A DNA stretch of 64,000 nucleotides from Hyperoplus lanceolatus (taxonomy: Eukaryota; Chordata; Actinopteri; Uranoscopiformes; Ammodytidae): assembly GCA_026929865.2 (NCBI GenBank), contig CM049397.1:28539198-28603197 (forward strand), given 5' to 3'. The translations under genes were made by a program, and so were the position numbers. Below the pieces are notes generated by a model, which saw only the letters and a program-made list of their open reading frames with translations, was not told where the DNA came from and did no database searches. Numbering within the stretch: the stretch's first letter is position 1; each line of letters opens with the position of its first letter. This document shows, piece by piece, positions 27,456 to 44,658 of this stretch.

Positions 27456-29812
27456 ACCCCGCCCCCTTCCCCTCGCCACCATTGAGCCGGTCATCACTGG
27501 CAAAGCACCACTGTAAATAAACTGGACTGGAAAATTTCAGCTATCGTTCCCTCCCGCCACAGACCCGGACACAGCTCACTCTGGGAGGGGACTAGAGACC
27601 GGGCTCTCCACTGAAAGCAGGAATTTTTAAAAGCAAGGTTTCATTTTAGTCTACAGTAAACTTAGTCTTCATACAGTTGGAGTATCTGTATTTATTGTTT
27701 GTCGGCAGAAAGCCATAATCATTATGTACTGGGATGGTTTGCAGGTGCTTAGTTTTAAAGGAACAATCCACCCAAAAAAAGCCCAAATCAAAATTTGATT
27801 TTGTTTATTTCCCATTTAAAAAAGCCTAATACCAACCTGCGATGTTTTTGAATGAATGTTATACATTGTGAAAATATATTGGAAGTTAAGTAGCTTACAT
27901 CCCCAGCATTGTATACACTTGTTATCTGTTATTACTTTCCTCTGAGCTTTCACCTCAAGCTGTCTCTTTTTCAAAAGTGGATCGATAAATTTTTAAAAAA
28001 AATATTACCATTATATCACAGCACTTAATCTCCCTTTACTGGCACAGGCGACTATATACAGAGATAGTAAAATGATTAATTAAATAATATTTGGTATTGT
28101 TTTTGGATAAATGTGACAAAGCTCACGTCAAACTATCCAATTTGTCCTAAAGAGTGAGATCATGGTTTATGTCATCGCGTCTGATGCACTGTAAAGAAAT
28201 TGAAATCCAAGTGAAACCTGCTTTATTATTTTTGTTTGAGATTGTTTGGACACCCCGTGGAAAAGACCCCCATATTGAATGGGATAATAGGAAGGAAATG
28301 TTTGACCTTGGGAAATCCATCTTTGCTTTTTCTGCTGGAGAATTGACATTTTAAAACTTTGTTTTTTGTACAGATAAAACATATGAGCTTCAACAAGTTA
28401 AAAAAATGCTAGTAGTCAGGTTTTGGTACCGTAGTGTTGAACCTCTCATCTATAAATAACTGTCTACCTGCTATGTAGTCTGTCCCACTATTCCTTTCAA
28501 GAGTCTCCTCTGTGTTGGAGTGAATTTACTGGCTGGCATTTGCAAGATAAAATATTTAGAATTGTATTTTTCTGAACACTGAAATACACCTATGTGTTTT
28601 TATTCTGCTTGTATTTCAACAGCTTCTCACTACAGCAAATATGTCAAACTTATCCGTAACCACCCTGGCAAATAAATGTTATTAATTCCCTAAATAAATT
28701 TATATTTTAAGGGTTGTTGCATTGCAGTGAAATGGACAAACTTTAGCCGACAAACATTTTTAAAACATTTTATTATGGGCTGTTAGGATGAAGATAAAGA
28801 GGTCCTGAAGAAATGAAAACAAGACCAACAGGCACTTTTTCCTTGGAGCAGAAATCTCTTCATGCTGGGAATGTAAGTTCATTAATGTGGTACTTACAGT
28901 ACATGGACAGTATATGTAAAGTTACAGATGAGCGGTAAGGCATTAAGTTACAGTCTGTTGCACAGTATCACTTGGCCCATAAAGTGGAAAAGTAGTGACA
29001 GGTGTTAACAGTATAAATAAAATGCCCCATCTATTTTATAGGAAGTACATTCCTTAAAAAAATACAGTTGATCTCCCTGAAATTCAAGAATAGCATGTAA
29101 CAGGCAATTACAACCTCCTGACTGTAGCATTCAACAATGTCATGCTCATATTTGATCTCAAGCTCCCCTCAGTCGCATTGTATCTCTCCTGCAACACATT
29201 CAACATAAAACAAAACAAATTCAAGTTAAAATCCACTAATGGCAACAAATGGAATTGTTAGGTTAGCTGTTTTATGAAAAATGAACAAGGCATTTAAACA
29301 CCGATGTAGCATTCAGAAAAAACGTAAAGGTTGTGGTTCATGATGTTTTTGTTTTTTTTTGTAACGCATGCAAAATATATTAGAAAGCGGGATGCGGTTA
29401 CAGAGGCCTTTGAGGTTAAATCAGTTCACATTGGATCATGTAACTGAAGGGTAAGCCACGACGTCAGCCTCTCATCTACCTCAGTCATGTTTTAGTAGAG
29501 AGGGCTGAATAAATAGAGGCCACACTGCTGTCTGCAAAACCTCTCCCTGTCTGTCTGGCCTCAAGGTCCCTGCCCTCAAGTACAGCCACTTCTCTTGACC
29601 AGGACTTACAGACACACATGCACACTAGTAACAATGCCCAACAGAGGGCGCACTATGGTCACTGGGCTCTGTGTAGTTAAGACAACTGTGGTTTCCTTTT
29701 GGTCCTTTTTCAGCCCGTCAGGCTTTTTACTACCCAGGTCTGGCACGGTTGGATCCAGTCTAGGCTGGTCCAGTCCGGTCTGGTATTGGAGAGAGAGTTT
29801 GTTTCAAGGGCT
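27456..29812. other. Convergent 3' region between pmpca and inpp5e
   Basis: Holds the 3' UTRs of both genes. A polyadenylation hexamer AATAAA at 27516-27521 lies 60 bp after the pmpca stop, and further AATAAA motifs are at about 28673 and 28694. The rest is AT-rich with no supported gene. Confidence 0.55.
27516..27521 (+). terminator. Polyadenylation signal of pmpca
   Basis: AATAAA 61 bp after the stop codon, followed by a GT-poor stretch. It would make a very short 3' UTR. Confidence 0.6.
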
Positions 29813-32800
29813 TTAGGAGATGGTGCAGATGGTGCTGCTACTGTTGTTCTTCATAGCCTCCCTCCTCTTCAGTTCTCTGGTGATCCTCCTCCTGATGCCC
29901 TCCAAGTACAAGCCTCGGTCAAACTGTCCCGCGCCCAGGGGAATACTACAAACACGCAGACAGACAAATACAACACAGCAGATTTAAAATAAGTCCAAAT
30001 AAAGGAAAGATTACTTAAATTCATATATTCGCGGAGATTTACACATGCTGCTATTGATAAAACTCCTCTAACTATACTAGAAACCGAGTGCATTTTAAAT
30101 TGTGTACAGTACTACAGGAAACGGGCCCTGAAATATATTTAAGTAAAGGCAACTTGTAAAAGGTGCAGTGTGTAATAGCGGAGTGTTAAGCGGCATCTAG
30201 TGGTGTCTATTCCCTTTACACACTGCACCTATAGATAAACTTGTATTAAAGCGGCTACGAGTAACATTTAAAAATCTTTTAAACAGCCTCATGTTTCCTC
30301 TGATAATCATAAATTACCTTTAACAGCAAACGAGACCATCAGTGCAAAGAAAGACGTTTTTAAATAGTTTTTATTACTGCTTTTGGTCTGGTCGCACACC
30401 CAGTCCGATTTTCGGTTCGCTCGTGCAAGCTCTATGGTCACATATCCGTATTGGTCGCAGATTTCAGTGTGGCGCAGCAACGTGAATTGAGAAGCCTATC
30501 CCTCCAGGTGAGGGAAGGGGAGCGGGAGCCTTGTTTGATACAGTTATTTGTCGTCATAATGACTGATAACGGGGCTGAACCATCAAAGAAAAAAAAGAAA
30601 ATGCAATGAAGAAAAGCTAAAAGGGAGAGTGATATAGGCTACGGGAGGGACGAGGGCGTTGCCAAGCAACGTGTATACAATTTCACGAGACTGCAGTGTT
30701 TACTCCTAAATGAATGAGCGGTTGGTACTAACACAAAGTTTGCTTTGCTTCACCATCATCAGATAACCATTATCTGAAATAGTCATTATTTACATCAACA
30801 ACACAAACACATTACCTCATCGTGATCCATACTAACTGCCGTCTATCGTTCATTCGCTTTCTGTAAGGACACGTAATCTTTCAGCTCCGAGAGAGAGAGT
30901 AGTTAGGTGACACTGCTGCATCAACTGACTGGCATTAGTTGATGCAGTGTCAAAACCACTCTCACGGAGCCAAAAAGAGTCCTCACACTTTCAACACACG
31001 GACATGCACTATATTGCTCCCTTCTCAGTTCACACTCACGCGCCTGGCACGAGCTAGAAAACAGCTTTGCGACAGCGGGCGTCGTAAAAATACTACCGCT
31101 TTTGTCCAAAGGGGACGCCAACGTGCCATGTTACTCGTAGTGGCTTTAAGCATTGTTATATATCACAACCCTTAAAGAGCTCATGAATTAAGCTGGTTTA
31201 CTGTAAAACTACCAGCTGTTGAGAGAAATCCATACATTTTCCATACAATTCATACATGCATCCTTATTTTACATAATGTTTTTTCATTGCAATGAGACTC
31301 ACTTGTCTCTGCCGGGCCTGAGTTTGACCTGGAAGACCCCGATGACGGGCCGATGGTCGGAGGTCTTGATGCCGGAGCAGCTGGTGTACTTGAGCACTTT
31401 AATGTCATCCGTCTGCCTGTTCCTGAACAAGATCCTGTCCTGTGAACACAGAGAGAGAGAGAGATGTAAGATGTCATATTAACAATTAACAGAGCAGTTG
31501 ATTGTGTTTTTCGCTTTTTTTCTCCTCACTGTGTATGATGGCGTTCTCTGTTTAGAAGTAGTGTCGTAGGTATCACTGCCGGAGTTAAACTTGTATGTGG
31601 GGAAGAAGTGTATTGGTGCTTCTTGGAACCCTTTAAAGATTGAACCTATAGGGAGAGAATAAGTACATTTGCAGGGTGAGAATCAATCAAACACAATAAT
31701 GTACTTCTATGAAAACTTCTGTAAATGTTTTTAGTTTTCACATAGATTTAGCCTCCTAAGTGCATGCGTACCATCCTTAATTTCCTTGGAGAGCTGGTCA
31801 TGTTCTAACAGAGGGCCCATTTCGCCACCTACTGTACGTTTCAGGATGCTCTCCACGAACACACGGGGCTTACTCAGCCGAAAGTTAAAATCTCCAAACC
31901 AAAAGACCTGGTCGAATCTTGTGGTGACATCAGCTACAATGAAAAAAGACTCATTACCAAAAGATTGCAAAATTCTGAAAATACATAAAATAATATTTAT
32001 CCCATTCATTGCCTGAATATGACATGTTTGAGAAACATGATACTGTAACACACAATGTAAAACTAACTACAACAGAGTTTGAACATGTTTTTCAAGGGTC
32101 TTACATGATGTGGAGCGGTAAGGGTTGGTGTCTGGAAGGCCTTTCGGTAGTGCAAGAGCCTCCACGATCTTGTTGTAATCTAGTATTCTCTCGTAAACTT
32201 TGGCATCTCCAGCTGGAAGAAGAACAGAATAACATGTTAAGGGAATGTGTAAAAACAGGGAATGGAATAACTCATAAAATACCTCTTAGACAATGTATGG
32301 ACAGTATTTAATATTCACAAGAAGCTTGCCAATATGCTGAAAAATGAAAATAATACCATTACTTTTTCCTAGACGTGGAAGAGACACATTTCCCACTGTT
32401 GACACTCTTTCACTATGTTGCCACATCCTTCCTAAACTTAAGTACAAATCTCCGACCAGGCCTAGCTACAGCTCTCCTGATAAGAGCCTCTGGCTGTAAT
32501 AAATCACTGCCTCAGCCCTGCAGCCTGCCTGACTTTGGGGAAATCCCCTCACTACTCACAGGTGAAATGTGATGTGATGAAGAGGAAGGAAGTGCCAAAA
32601 AAGGTAAAGGCGATTCCCACAGCCCCTTTGGTCTTGATCTGAGAGATGATCCTGGTGGTGACCGTGGCATGTTCCACCTCTGCATGGGTCGACAGGACAA
32701 ATGTTGTAGGGAGTGGCAGAGACATAATAGTGTAATCAGTACAATACAAACAAACAAACACACACACATTTTTCACAAAAAACGTGCATGCAGTGCACAT

Positions 32801-35445
32801 AAAAAAAACGACATTGTCACCACATTAAAATACTTTTGCCTAAAAATGATGAAGCATCTGGACTTATTTAAAGAGAGGCATGGCAGGTAAATACATAATT
32901 TGTTCTCATTCAACTGGTACATTTAGAGACTTTTGACTATTTAGCTTCTATCACATGCCTTCTTTCACACTAGTATACATAATAGGTCCAAAATGTACAT
33001 TTAGGCGATTATTTTACTAAACCTTGTCTGCTTGCATCTTTAATGGCCATTATTTAAAAAAAAAAATCTAAATTCTCTGAACCACAAATCTCAACTTCTA
33101 AAGCGCATATATCAACTAAGCTTTCCATAATCATTCCTTTTCCTGTATTATATGAATTGGGACTGACCTGAGCAGAACCAGATGAGGTCTCTTCTGACAA
33201 ATACGGTGAGATACAAAACACCATGCGACGCCGCGTAAAGCATAACGTAGTAAGGTCCCAGAGTCTCCTGAAGACGGGTCTCCCACTCCCTCCTGCACAC
33301 ACAGTCACATACACAGTAGTCACACACACAGCCCTGATAACTCATCTTTATTTTGTAATCACGATCAAATGAAACACAATGTACCTGTCAGGACAGCCCT
33401 CCTGGACCCCAATAATATAAAAGTCTTGTGCAAATTCAGAGTCTGTGGGAAGAAGGAGATCATCTAAGTTGCCAGGGAGTCCCTAGGAAATGATGGAAAC
33501 TTGGTTAGAAGTTTGAAGTTCTTGGACTGTCAGAAGCTTCAGAATCATGATTTCCACCCTACCTTCTCTCCCTGCATGTTCCATGTGGCTACGTAGATGC
33601 CCAACTTCCTCTCAGGGAAATAGCGGTCCAGCTCCTCGGCCCCGAGCAGGGCTCCGCTCCCCAGCACGCTGCCCTCCAGAAAGCTCCTAGAGAATACACA
33701 CGGGAGAGGAAACGTTAGCACTTCTACTGGCAGCCAAGTCGCATGGCAGGAGGCAGTGGAGGAAAAAGCAGGAAGCAAGTTTCTCTTAGATGTTCCAGGA
33801 ATAATTAAAAAGTTAAAAATAGACTTTTGTGTGTCACTGGTGAGTCGGAGAAGGGTAAACATAATAACAGTGAAAGGAATTCTTATTTTCTGACACTTTT
33901 ATTTTTTTATATATAAGAAAAGCAACGATTCTGCTTTCACAGATCTTCATAATCTTCACTGTAACATTGCTTTTCTTAGAATAAATACGTCAGCAGAAAA
34001 CGAGACAGTGTGCGAGAGTTCCTTTCATTGTCAGGTTGTCACTTTCCTACATCTAAATGAGAATAATTTAACTTCAGGTGTCCGTGAAAGAGAGCTTCTA
34101 ATAGCCTTCTGACACCTTAAAGAGTGAGCCTTAACATGTAGCTAAAAGAGGGACTCCGGGTCCATTATCTACATGGTCTACAATCCCTTCCACTGTACCT
34201 GTTCCTGACATCCTGTGGTCTGATGGGGCTGAGCACGCTGCAGGTGGACCTCATGGAGTTGACAGAGGCGCTGTCCGACCCAATGTTGTCCAGAAGCCGG
34301 CTGTCGCTCAGGTTCCTGTGGAGTCTGCTGTCCGTGGATTTGCCTCTGGCCAACACGCCATAATCCAAACAGTCCCTGTTAATCCTATTAGCCTCCTTCA
34401 AAGAGGTTGACCCAAAGCTCTTGTCCAGCGGGGGCAGTGGCCCTGTGGCCTGCACCGGAGCCAGGCGCACCTTGGCAGACTTCACCCGCCGGTCGGTGGG
34501 GTCGCTCTGCTGGCTGGACGGACGGCTGCTTTCATTATCAGACAGACTTCTTCTTCTGGCCCTCAACGCTGGGGATCCTGTGGTGTTTCAAAAATAAAAC
34601 ACATGAATAAGATCCAATACAACGATCATTTTAACTATGAATTGTTGCCTTTGCCAACAAAAAAATTATGAAAAATAACTTTAAATGTATGACACTGCCA
34701 TGACTCATTAACATGAAATAAAAGAAAAATAATGAAAACTGACTTCTGAGAATCCTGTTGCATTTAATCAGTCATGTGTCTTAAAAACATAAGCAATGAC
34801 ATCATCCAAAACACGCAGACTTCTCATCTGATCTCATCTAAATGGATTAATGTTAACATTCTATCTTATTTGTTCCCATTCAAACCACATCCTGAGCTAA
34901 ATAAAAGTCAAACGTTAATAGTGATTCTTAAGAAGAGATTGAAAAAGAGGATACTGACTGTGCCTGCCTGAGGTCTCCAGACCAGGAGTTCCACCACTCT
35001 CAAGCCCAATATGTAAAGGCTTGGTCACTTTGGAGTCGCTCCTGACGGTGGCAGAACCTTCCAGAACCAACCCATCTGGAGCGGCAGGTGTCCTTTCCTC
35101 TTTGAGCGAGTCTGTGGATGAACCAATCCCAGCCGGGTCGCTCAAACTATCCTGGCTATTCTTCCTCAGCCTCCATGTTTTTCTTTTAGCCCCCTCCGCC
35201 GAGACACTTTTGCTAGTCTTTGAATGCCTGGGAAGCAACGGAGGCCGAGGCTGGTATGGACTGACCTCTCCCTGTTTGTTCTTAGCAGCAGCAGTGAGTT
35301 TGAGGACGTCATTGTTCTCCTCCTTGCAGGCCTTGGCGTCGACTAGAGAGGGCTTGAGTGGCCTGCTGTCGTTGACAAGTGAATCTCCTTTCTCAGGAGC
35401 CTCTCGGGACCGATGGAGGGGATTTTCCTCTCCATCCTCAGTCAT
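29813..35445 (-). CDS. inpp5e: Phosphatidylinositol polyphosphate 5-phosphatase type IV (ciliary)
   Basis: Eleven coding exons: 35445-34959, 34577-34199, 33686-33563, 33482-33385, 33292-33168, 32679-32560, 32212-32105, 31933-31772, 31645-31530, 31439-31303, 29945-29813. All phases agree, giving 1989 nt and 662 residues (human 644). The enzyme removes the 5-phosphate from PI(4,5)P2 and PI(3,4,5)P3 and keeps the ciliary membrane PI4P-rich. The N-terminal 290 residues are basic, Ser/Pro-rich and disordered. The catalytic domain starts at [13 protein letters not shown]. It shows [10 protein letters not shown] and TPSYTDR (the two 5-phosphatase signatures) and [10 protein letters not shown]. The C-terminal FDRGLYL matches the known ciliary-targeting motif, and the last four residues, CTIS, form a CaaX prenylation box. 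An upstream non-coding exon is suggested by an acceptor at about 35522 and a donor at about 36172. Confidence 0.97.
30161..30230. repeat. 70-bp foldback element
   Basis: Arms aggtgcagtgtgtaa and tttacacactgcacct are inverse matches around a 40-bp centre, in inpp5e intron 10. It is probably a very small MITE. No clear target duplication. Confidence 0.7.
30250..31145. mobile_element. 896-bp TTAA-flanked non-autonomous transposon
   Basis: Ends agcggctacgagtaacat and atgttactcgtagtggct are inverted repeats, each bordered by TTAA (30246-30249 and 31146-31149). It lies inside the last inpp5e intron. It contains no transposase, and its subterminal regions match the 188-bp element at 7274. Confidence 0.8.
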
Positions 35446-37176
35446 CCTCTCCTCATGTCCGACACCAGCTGTGGTCGGCTGGATGGAGCGTTCTCATCGC
35501 TCACTGACACACACCTGAACACACAGGAGCAGACAAAATTATAAATTGAGTTATTATCTTAGTTAGTTAACTTGCCACAGGAGACATGGTGTAGAATAAA
35601 CTATTACATATATCCGGTTATACATGTACATATGTTTATTGCTTAAATCTAGAGACATCTTCATTGTTTACCACACAGTAAAGCCAGAAACTTTTATTAC
35701 TTAAAATTTTAAATTGAATTTACTTTATTACTACTTTAGTTATATGATTATAACTATAGCTATGGGATTTTACATGAATTAATATGTTTATATTTGGCAA
35801 TATTGTGTTATTACATTTATGCAGCTAATAAAGCTTGTTAAATTTAAATTGAGTATTAGCCACGTTAACAGCATTTGCGAAGTGTGTTAATAAGTTATCT
35901 GTTTCTTCAGGTTATAGTTAGGAAGCTTTATTTTTAACACTTGCCATTAAATACACTTTTAGCGTAGCAAATGATCATATAGCATACAATTCAAGTTTAC
36001 ACATAAAACGCTAACATTAGCGAGCTCATAATAATTAGCTAAATACAGCTAAATATTAGCGATGTAAAGGCAAGCCGAGCTAACGTTTGACTGTATTAAT
36101 ACATAGGTAATGTTGGTATTCTCCGTCAGCTTATGCAGTGATTTCACTATTTTCAAGATGTAGTAAAGTTACCTCTCGTTTACTTTCAGAGTGGCTAATA
36201 TATGTAGGTAAAGTAGCCTTAGCTTGATGACTTCCTTAGCAACGTTTGACAACAGATTTTGTAACCAAGACAAGACAGTCAGAAGAGAGAGCAGAGCGCG
36301 TGCCACAGCGCCACGCGGTGCTGAGGAGGTGGAAGCACATGCAACACAAACCAGCTGTGTTTCACCTGTCTGGTGATTATCTACCACTTACCACCTACGA
36401 TTGAATACATAAGCCAGGAAAATATAGCATGAAAAAAATTATTGCTCAATGTGAATACCTCCAAACAAGCAAAAGGTATTCCTCATATTTATTTTCTCAT
36501 TTAATGTCAGTTGAACACTTTGACTGGCAATGTGTGATGGATAAAACACATTTCTATTTTAATCAGTAAAATGTATGACGATAAACTGAAAATCCACACA
36601 AAAATGATCAAGTTATTTCAAGTGATGTAATATTTTATTTTTTTAAATGACATTTTCAAATGTATTCCCATTTCCCTTACATCTATTAAAACCACCTGCA
36701 CTAATATGTATTTTAATTCATGTTTCTACATATTTAAATGTATTCAAAGGACACCTTGCTACTTTTTTAATCCAAACATTACTGGGTGTTATCCTATTTG
36801 TGTACACAAAATCACATATTTCATTTGCATGTTTCGCTACAATATTATTATATTGTTTTAACCATGTTAAGCTTTCAAGAAAGTATTATTATTACTGTGC
36901 TTTTGGATTTACATGTCACTGGGTGTTTTCATGTAACCTATGCAAGTTAACACGTTCAAAAAATGTCCACACACTACTGAAGTCAAATATCTAAAACACA
37001 CTCTTTGTCAAGAACAAAAAACAAAAACAAAAAAACAACAACAACAGAAACAGTTGTTGCTAGCAAAACAGTGACTGAATGCCCCATGTCAAGTGTGTTA
37101 CCCCTCTAACCATGTCGGTGGCCCCTGGAATCATGGACAATCCTTCCAAATATTCTGTGCCTTTCTATGACGTTTT
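35446..37176. other. Divergent region between inpp5e and the crystallin gene
   Basis: Holds the likely inpp5e 5' UTR exons and promoter (35446 to about 36300) and AT-rich DNA upstream of the crystallin. No other gene is supported. Frames in 36647-36994 look random. Confidence 0.45.
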
Positions 37177-37187
37177 TGCTGGCTCAG
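37177..37187 (+). promoter_or_regulatory. Possible Maf-response element of the crystallin promoter
   Basis: TGCTGGCTCAG, about 45 bp upstream of the TATA box, resembles the MARE half-site pattern (TGCTGA..TCAG) used by large Maf factors at lens crystallin promoters. Confidence 0.35.
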
Positions 37188-37222
37188 GGGGTTTAGACAA
37201 AAGGGCCAGTCGGTGGGCCAGG

Positions 37223-37229
37223 TATAAAA
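37223..37229 (+). promoter_or_regulatory. TATA box of the gamma-M crystallin gene
   Basis: TATAAAA lies 78 bp before the ATG. This predicts transcription from about 37255 and a 5' UTR of about 50 nt, usual for gamma crystallins. Confidence 0.8.
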
Positions 37230-37306
37230 GCAAAGGGTTAAACCAGGTAGAGTACAGTTTAGTGCAAGAGCAGCAGCATAGCAGCAACAACCCACTGACC
37301 AGCAAC

Positions 37307-38515
37307 ATGACTTCCTCTGGCATGAACATGATGAGCAAGGTCAGCTCTCTCTCTAGTCTTATGCATTTTTTATTTCAGTAATATTTTAATACTTCTATGA
37401 TGTGCAACACACATCTCTACAACATGGCTCCTGTGCTTGACATATAACCAAAGCCTTTTCCCTTCTCTCTCTCTCCCTCAGATTATCTTCTACGAGGAGA
37501 GGAACTTCCAGGGTCGTTCTTATGAGTGCATGAGCGACTGCCCCGACATGTCCTCCTACCTGAGCAGGTGCCAGTCCTGCAGGGTGGAGAGAGGCTGCTT
37601 CATGGTGTACGAGCGCCCCAACTTCATGGGCAACCAGTACTTCATGAGGAGGGGCGAGTACGCCGACTACATGAGCATGATGGGAATGACCGAGGGCATC
37701 AGGTCCTGCCGTATGATCCCCATGGTAAGATCTCACACCTGGCTGGATTTACTGTAGACCACATCTCCACATTCCACACAATATCTCTAATATTATCATT
37801 TGCAAAATTGGCATTAATTTTTTCCACACCAGATAAAGTGGCTAAAACACCCTGTAGATTGTCTTCTTGACTTGGCCTAAGAATGTAATATAATGCGACT
37901 TGGTCTACCATTCACGCACTGCCAGGATGATATGTATATCACAATAGGTGATGTATCATGATTTATTGAAGAAACCAAGCAATGCCATGTTGAATCAGAC
38001 TTTAAACATGCTATATAGCCGTTATAGAATGATCCTTGCTTCAAAACCACATTTTGTGACACTGGACTGTGGGATTGGCAGTCAAATCGGGCTCCTTCCA
38101 TCATTATTGTCGAATAGTCGACTATTCAGAGTCACCCCCCTAGATTCATATAGCAAGCTTTGTAGAGCCCATGCTAAAAAAAACATTGAATCAATCGTAT
38201 TAACCCCACTCCTCTTGTGCCCCCCCCCCCCAACAGTACAGGGGAAACTACAGGATGAAGATCTACGAGAGGGAGAACTTTGGCGGTCAGATGCAAGAGC
38301 TGATGGATGACTGTGACAACGTGATGGACCGTTACCGCATGTCCAACTGCATGTCCTGCAACGTGATGGACGGCCACTGGCTGATGTACGAGCAGCCCCA
38401 GTACAGAGGCAGGATGATGTACATGAGGCCCGGAGAGTACAGGAACTTCATGAACATGGGCGGCAGCAGCATGAGGTTCATGAGCATGAAGCGCATCACC
38501 GACTCCTGCTATTAG
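37307..38515 (+). CDS. Gamma-M crystallin with an N-terminal extension
   Basis: Exons 37307-37339, 37482-37724 and 38237-38515, all phase 0, give 184 residues. The layout is the classic gamma-crystallin one: a short first exon, then one exon per two-Greek-key domain. Domain 1 starts [16 protein letters not shown] and ends CRMIPM. Domain 2 starts [18 protein letters not shown] and ends RITDSCY. The protein is extremely Met-rich ([23 protein letters not shown]) and lacks most of the tryptophans of mammalian gamma crystallins, the hallmark of fish gamma-M types that pack at very high density in the lens. An 11-residue exon 1 ([11 protein letters not shown]) is longer than the usual M-G-K-type start. 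It may belong to the gamma-MX group, but I cannot confirm that. The exon 3 acceptor follows a 12-C run. Confidence 0.95.
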
Positions 38516-38533
38516 AAAACACTCTATGCACTG

Positions 38534-38539
38534 AATAAA
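38534..38539 (+). terminator. Polyadenylation signal of the crystallin gene
   Basis: AATAAA 19 bp after the stop codon, giving a very short 3' UTR, as is common for abundant crystallin mRNAs. Confidence 0.8.
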
Positions 38540-38785
38540 TCTGTCACCACCTCAAACCGCTCATGTGTTCATGTCATAGTTTTTTTATTCTGGGTATCTA
38601 AAGTCTTTCCTCTTAGTAACACAGTTAACACCACAAACACTGCCATTGCTGGATGTTAGTTTTTAGACAAAGCTGAGAAGGTTTCTCATTCATATTAGCT
38701 TATAACTCTGATTTTCCATCCACATTTTCACAACAACTTTATAATCTCAAGTTTGCCACTTAGTTTTCAGTCATTTACAGAAATG

Positions 38786-38786
<1 letters not shown>

Positions 38787-38872
<86 letters not shown>
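38787..38872 (+). repeat. (TAA)n microsatellite
   Basis: About 28 uninterrupted TAA units, 270 bp after the crystallin gene. Confidence 0.96.
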
Positions 38873-42759
<3,887 letters not shown>

Positions 42760-42912
42760 ATTGTATATGTTTATCTTTTCATCAAGCACTCAAAATTGAA
42801 ACTTGTAGTTTGATGACTAAATACCTGCAGTGAGCAGTTGATCAGTTTAACACTGTGTCACAATCAATCAATCCTCCCCAGAGGTCATGTTTTGCCGAAA
42901 CATGCTGAGTTA

Positions 42913-43983
42913 CAGTTTTTCTCAGTCGCTTTGGTGCTTTTCTCACATCACTATTAACATTTGCACAGCAGTTAGTGCATTTCTCAAAACAATTAGTGCA
43001 AACTGCAAAACCTAGTGGATAACCTGCAAAAGTATGTCACTTGCTCAAAATGGATAGTCTATTCCTCAAAAGCAAGTATTCATGTCAATGAAACTGACAG
43101 TGTCATCAAAATGAGAAGTTTTGACACCATCGTTTATGAACAAGATAGTCAAATGGCTTTGTCATGTTTTCATTATGACAGTTTATTCTCTCAGTGTTTT
43201 CCAATGCAAAAAAAAGGTCAGAACTCGGTGACACTACCTGAAAATGCTCAAGACAGCACTAAACACTACTTGTACAGCCATTTGAAAACTACAGTAAAGT
43301 TACACATTGCTGTAGTTAGGGGAGTAAGTGAGTACAAGACACTGAATACGTATGTTTCACATTTTTACTGTATATGCTCTTTGCAATTCTACAGCATTGT
43401 GCAAAAGAAAAATACACTTCAGTCACTTATTTAGATCAAACATAAAAAAACACCCTTTTGGTAGAGCTGTGCACAAATGTGAACAATATAACAGGACATA
43501 TTGTAACTGAACACATATAGGTAAATCATTCTGGCACATCCAGACGTTCCTGTCTGTCTGGCCACATATTTTCATCTACATCACAACGGATATTATCCCT
43601 TGCAATGCAGCGAGGAAAGTATCTATGATAAAGAAAAGGTATAAAATTTGCTTGACAGAATTTGATAACTAGTTCAACAATGTTGTATGTAATGACTCAA
43701 GCAATGAAATGAAGACTATTAGTTTTATTGGGAACGACTATTCAGCATCCATAAGTATAGTTCATTTTGACTGACATGACATAAGCAAATGACAATGTTA
43801 TAAAACAGCAGAGAATTGTATGAAAGCAACTGATACATGTCCAAAAGCATTTGCAATTTGTTCAGAGGAAGGAGAAATTGCTATGATGTGCTCAAATGAC
43901 TAAATGTTGTGGAGGTTGAACTAATAGTTATGATAATTTTCATTCTGATCTAAGAAAAGCACCAAAGCAACTGAGAACAACTG
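42913..43983. mobile_element. Mariner-like non-autonomous element, copy 1
   Basis: Bounded by TA on each side. The inverted ends begin cagtttttctcagtcgcttt and pair over about 35 bp with the other end. It is 1071 bp and nearly identical to the copy at 51707-52775. The 139-residue open frame inside shows no transposase motif and is broken in the other copy, so I treat it as non-coding. Confidence 0.85.
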
Positions 43984-44184
43984 TAAATCCTTACCAATCC
44001 ACTGGCTCATTTCACATACATTTGCATCTCTGATCCTCTGGGTCCCAAACCCCACAACCCCAATGACTACATGTCTGACAAGGGCAGCGTAATGACTGCT
44101 CAAGTACGATGGGCCTCAACACACACTGACAACTTGATCTCATCCCTGCAAATGACTCCATTTACATGCCACATTTCCCTCCTG

Positions 44185-44308
<124 letters not shown>

Positions 44309-44559
44309 TGCTGTGTTACCTGTTTGCATTTGGCAGACACAGAGGCAGGTGCAGCGGTTTTCTCCTCGGGGCAGCTTACAACTGTGACGGCTGTAACTGC
44401 TAGCTGAACATGTGCCAACTTACACGCTGTTCTAATTACACATGATAGCAGCCAACAGACAGCAGACACACATTACAGGCCTCGGGCACTCAAGCAGTGG
44501 GGCTGCAGCCAGCCGTGACCACATCAGGCACACACTAACACACACACACATACACATAT

Positions 44560-44570
<11 letters not shown>

Positions 44571-44656
<86 letters not shown>
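44571..44656 (+). repeat. (CA)n microsatellite with a CG/TA-interrupted leader
   Basis: The pure part is 86 bp. It is preceded from about 44527 by degenerate CA/TA/CG units, an older part of the same tract. Confidence 0.96.

Positions 44657-44658
<2 letters not shown>

Noticed and set aside
35021-35518. 165-residue plus-strand frame
   Set aside because: Antisense shadow of the first inpp5e coding exon, which is supported by phase and by the protein family.
43015-43434. 139-residue open frame on the plus strand
   Set aside because: It lies wholly inside the mariner-like element. The copy at 51809-52235 carries frameshifts in the same region and no transposase motif is present.
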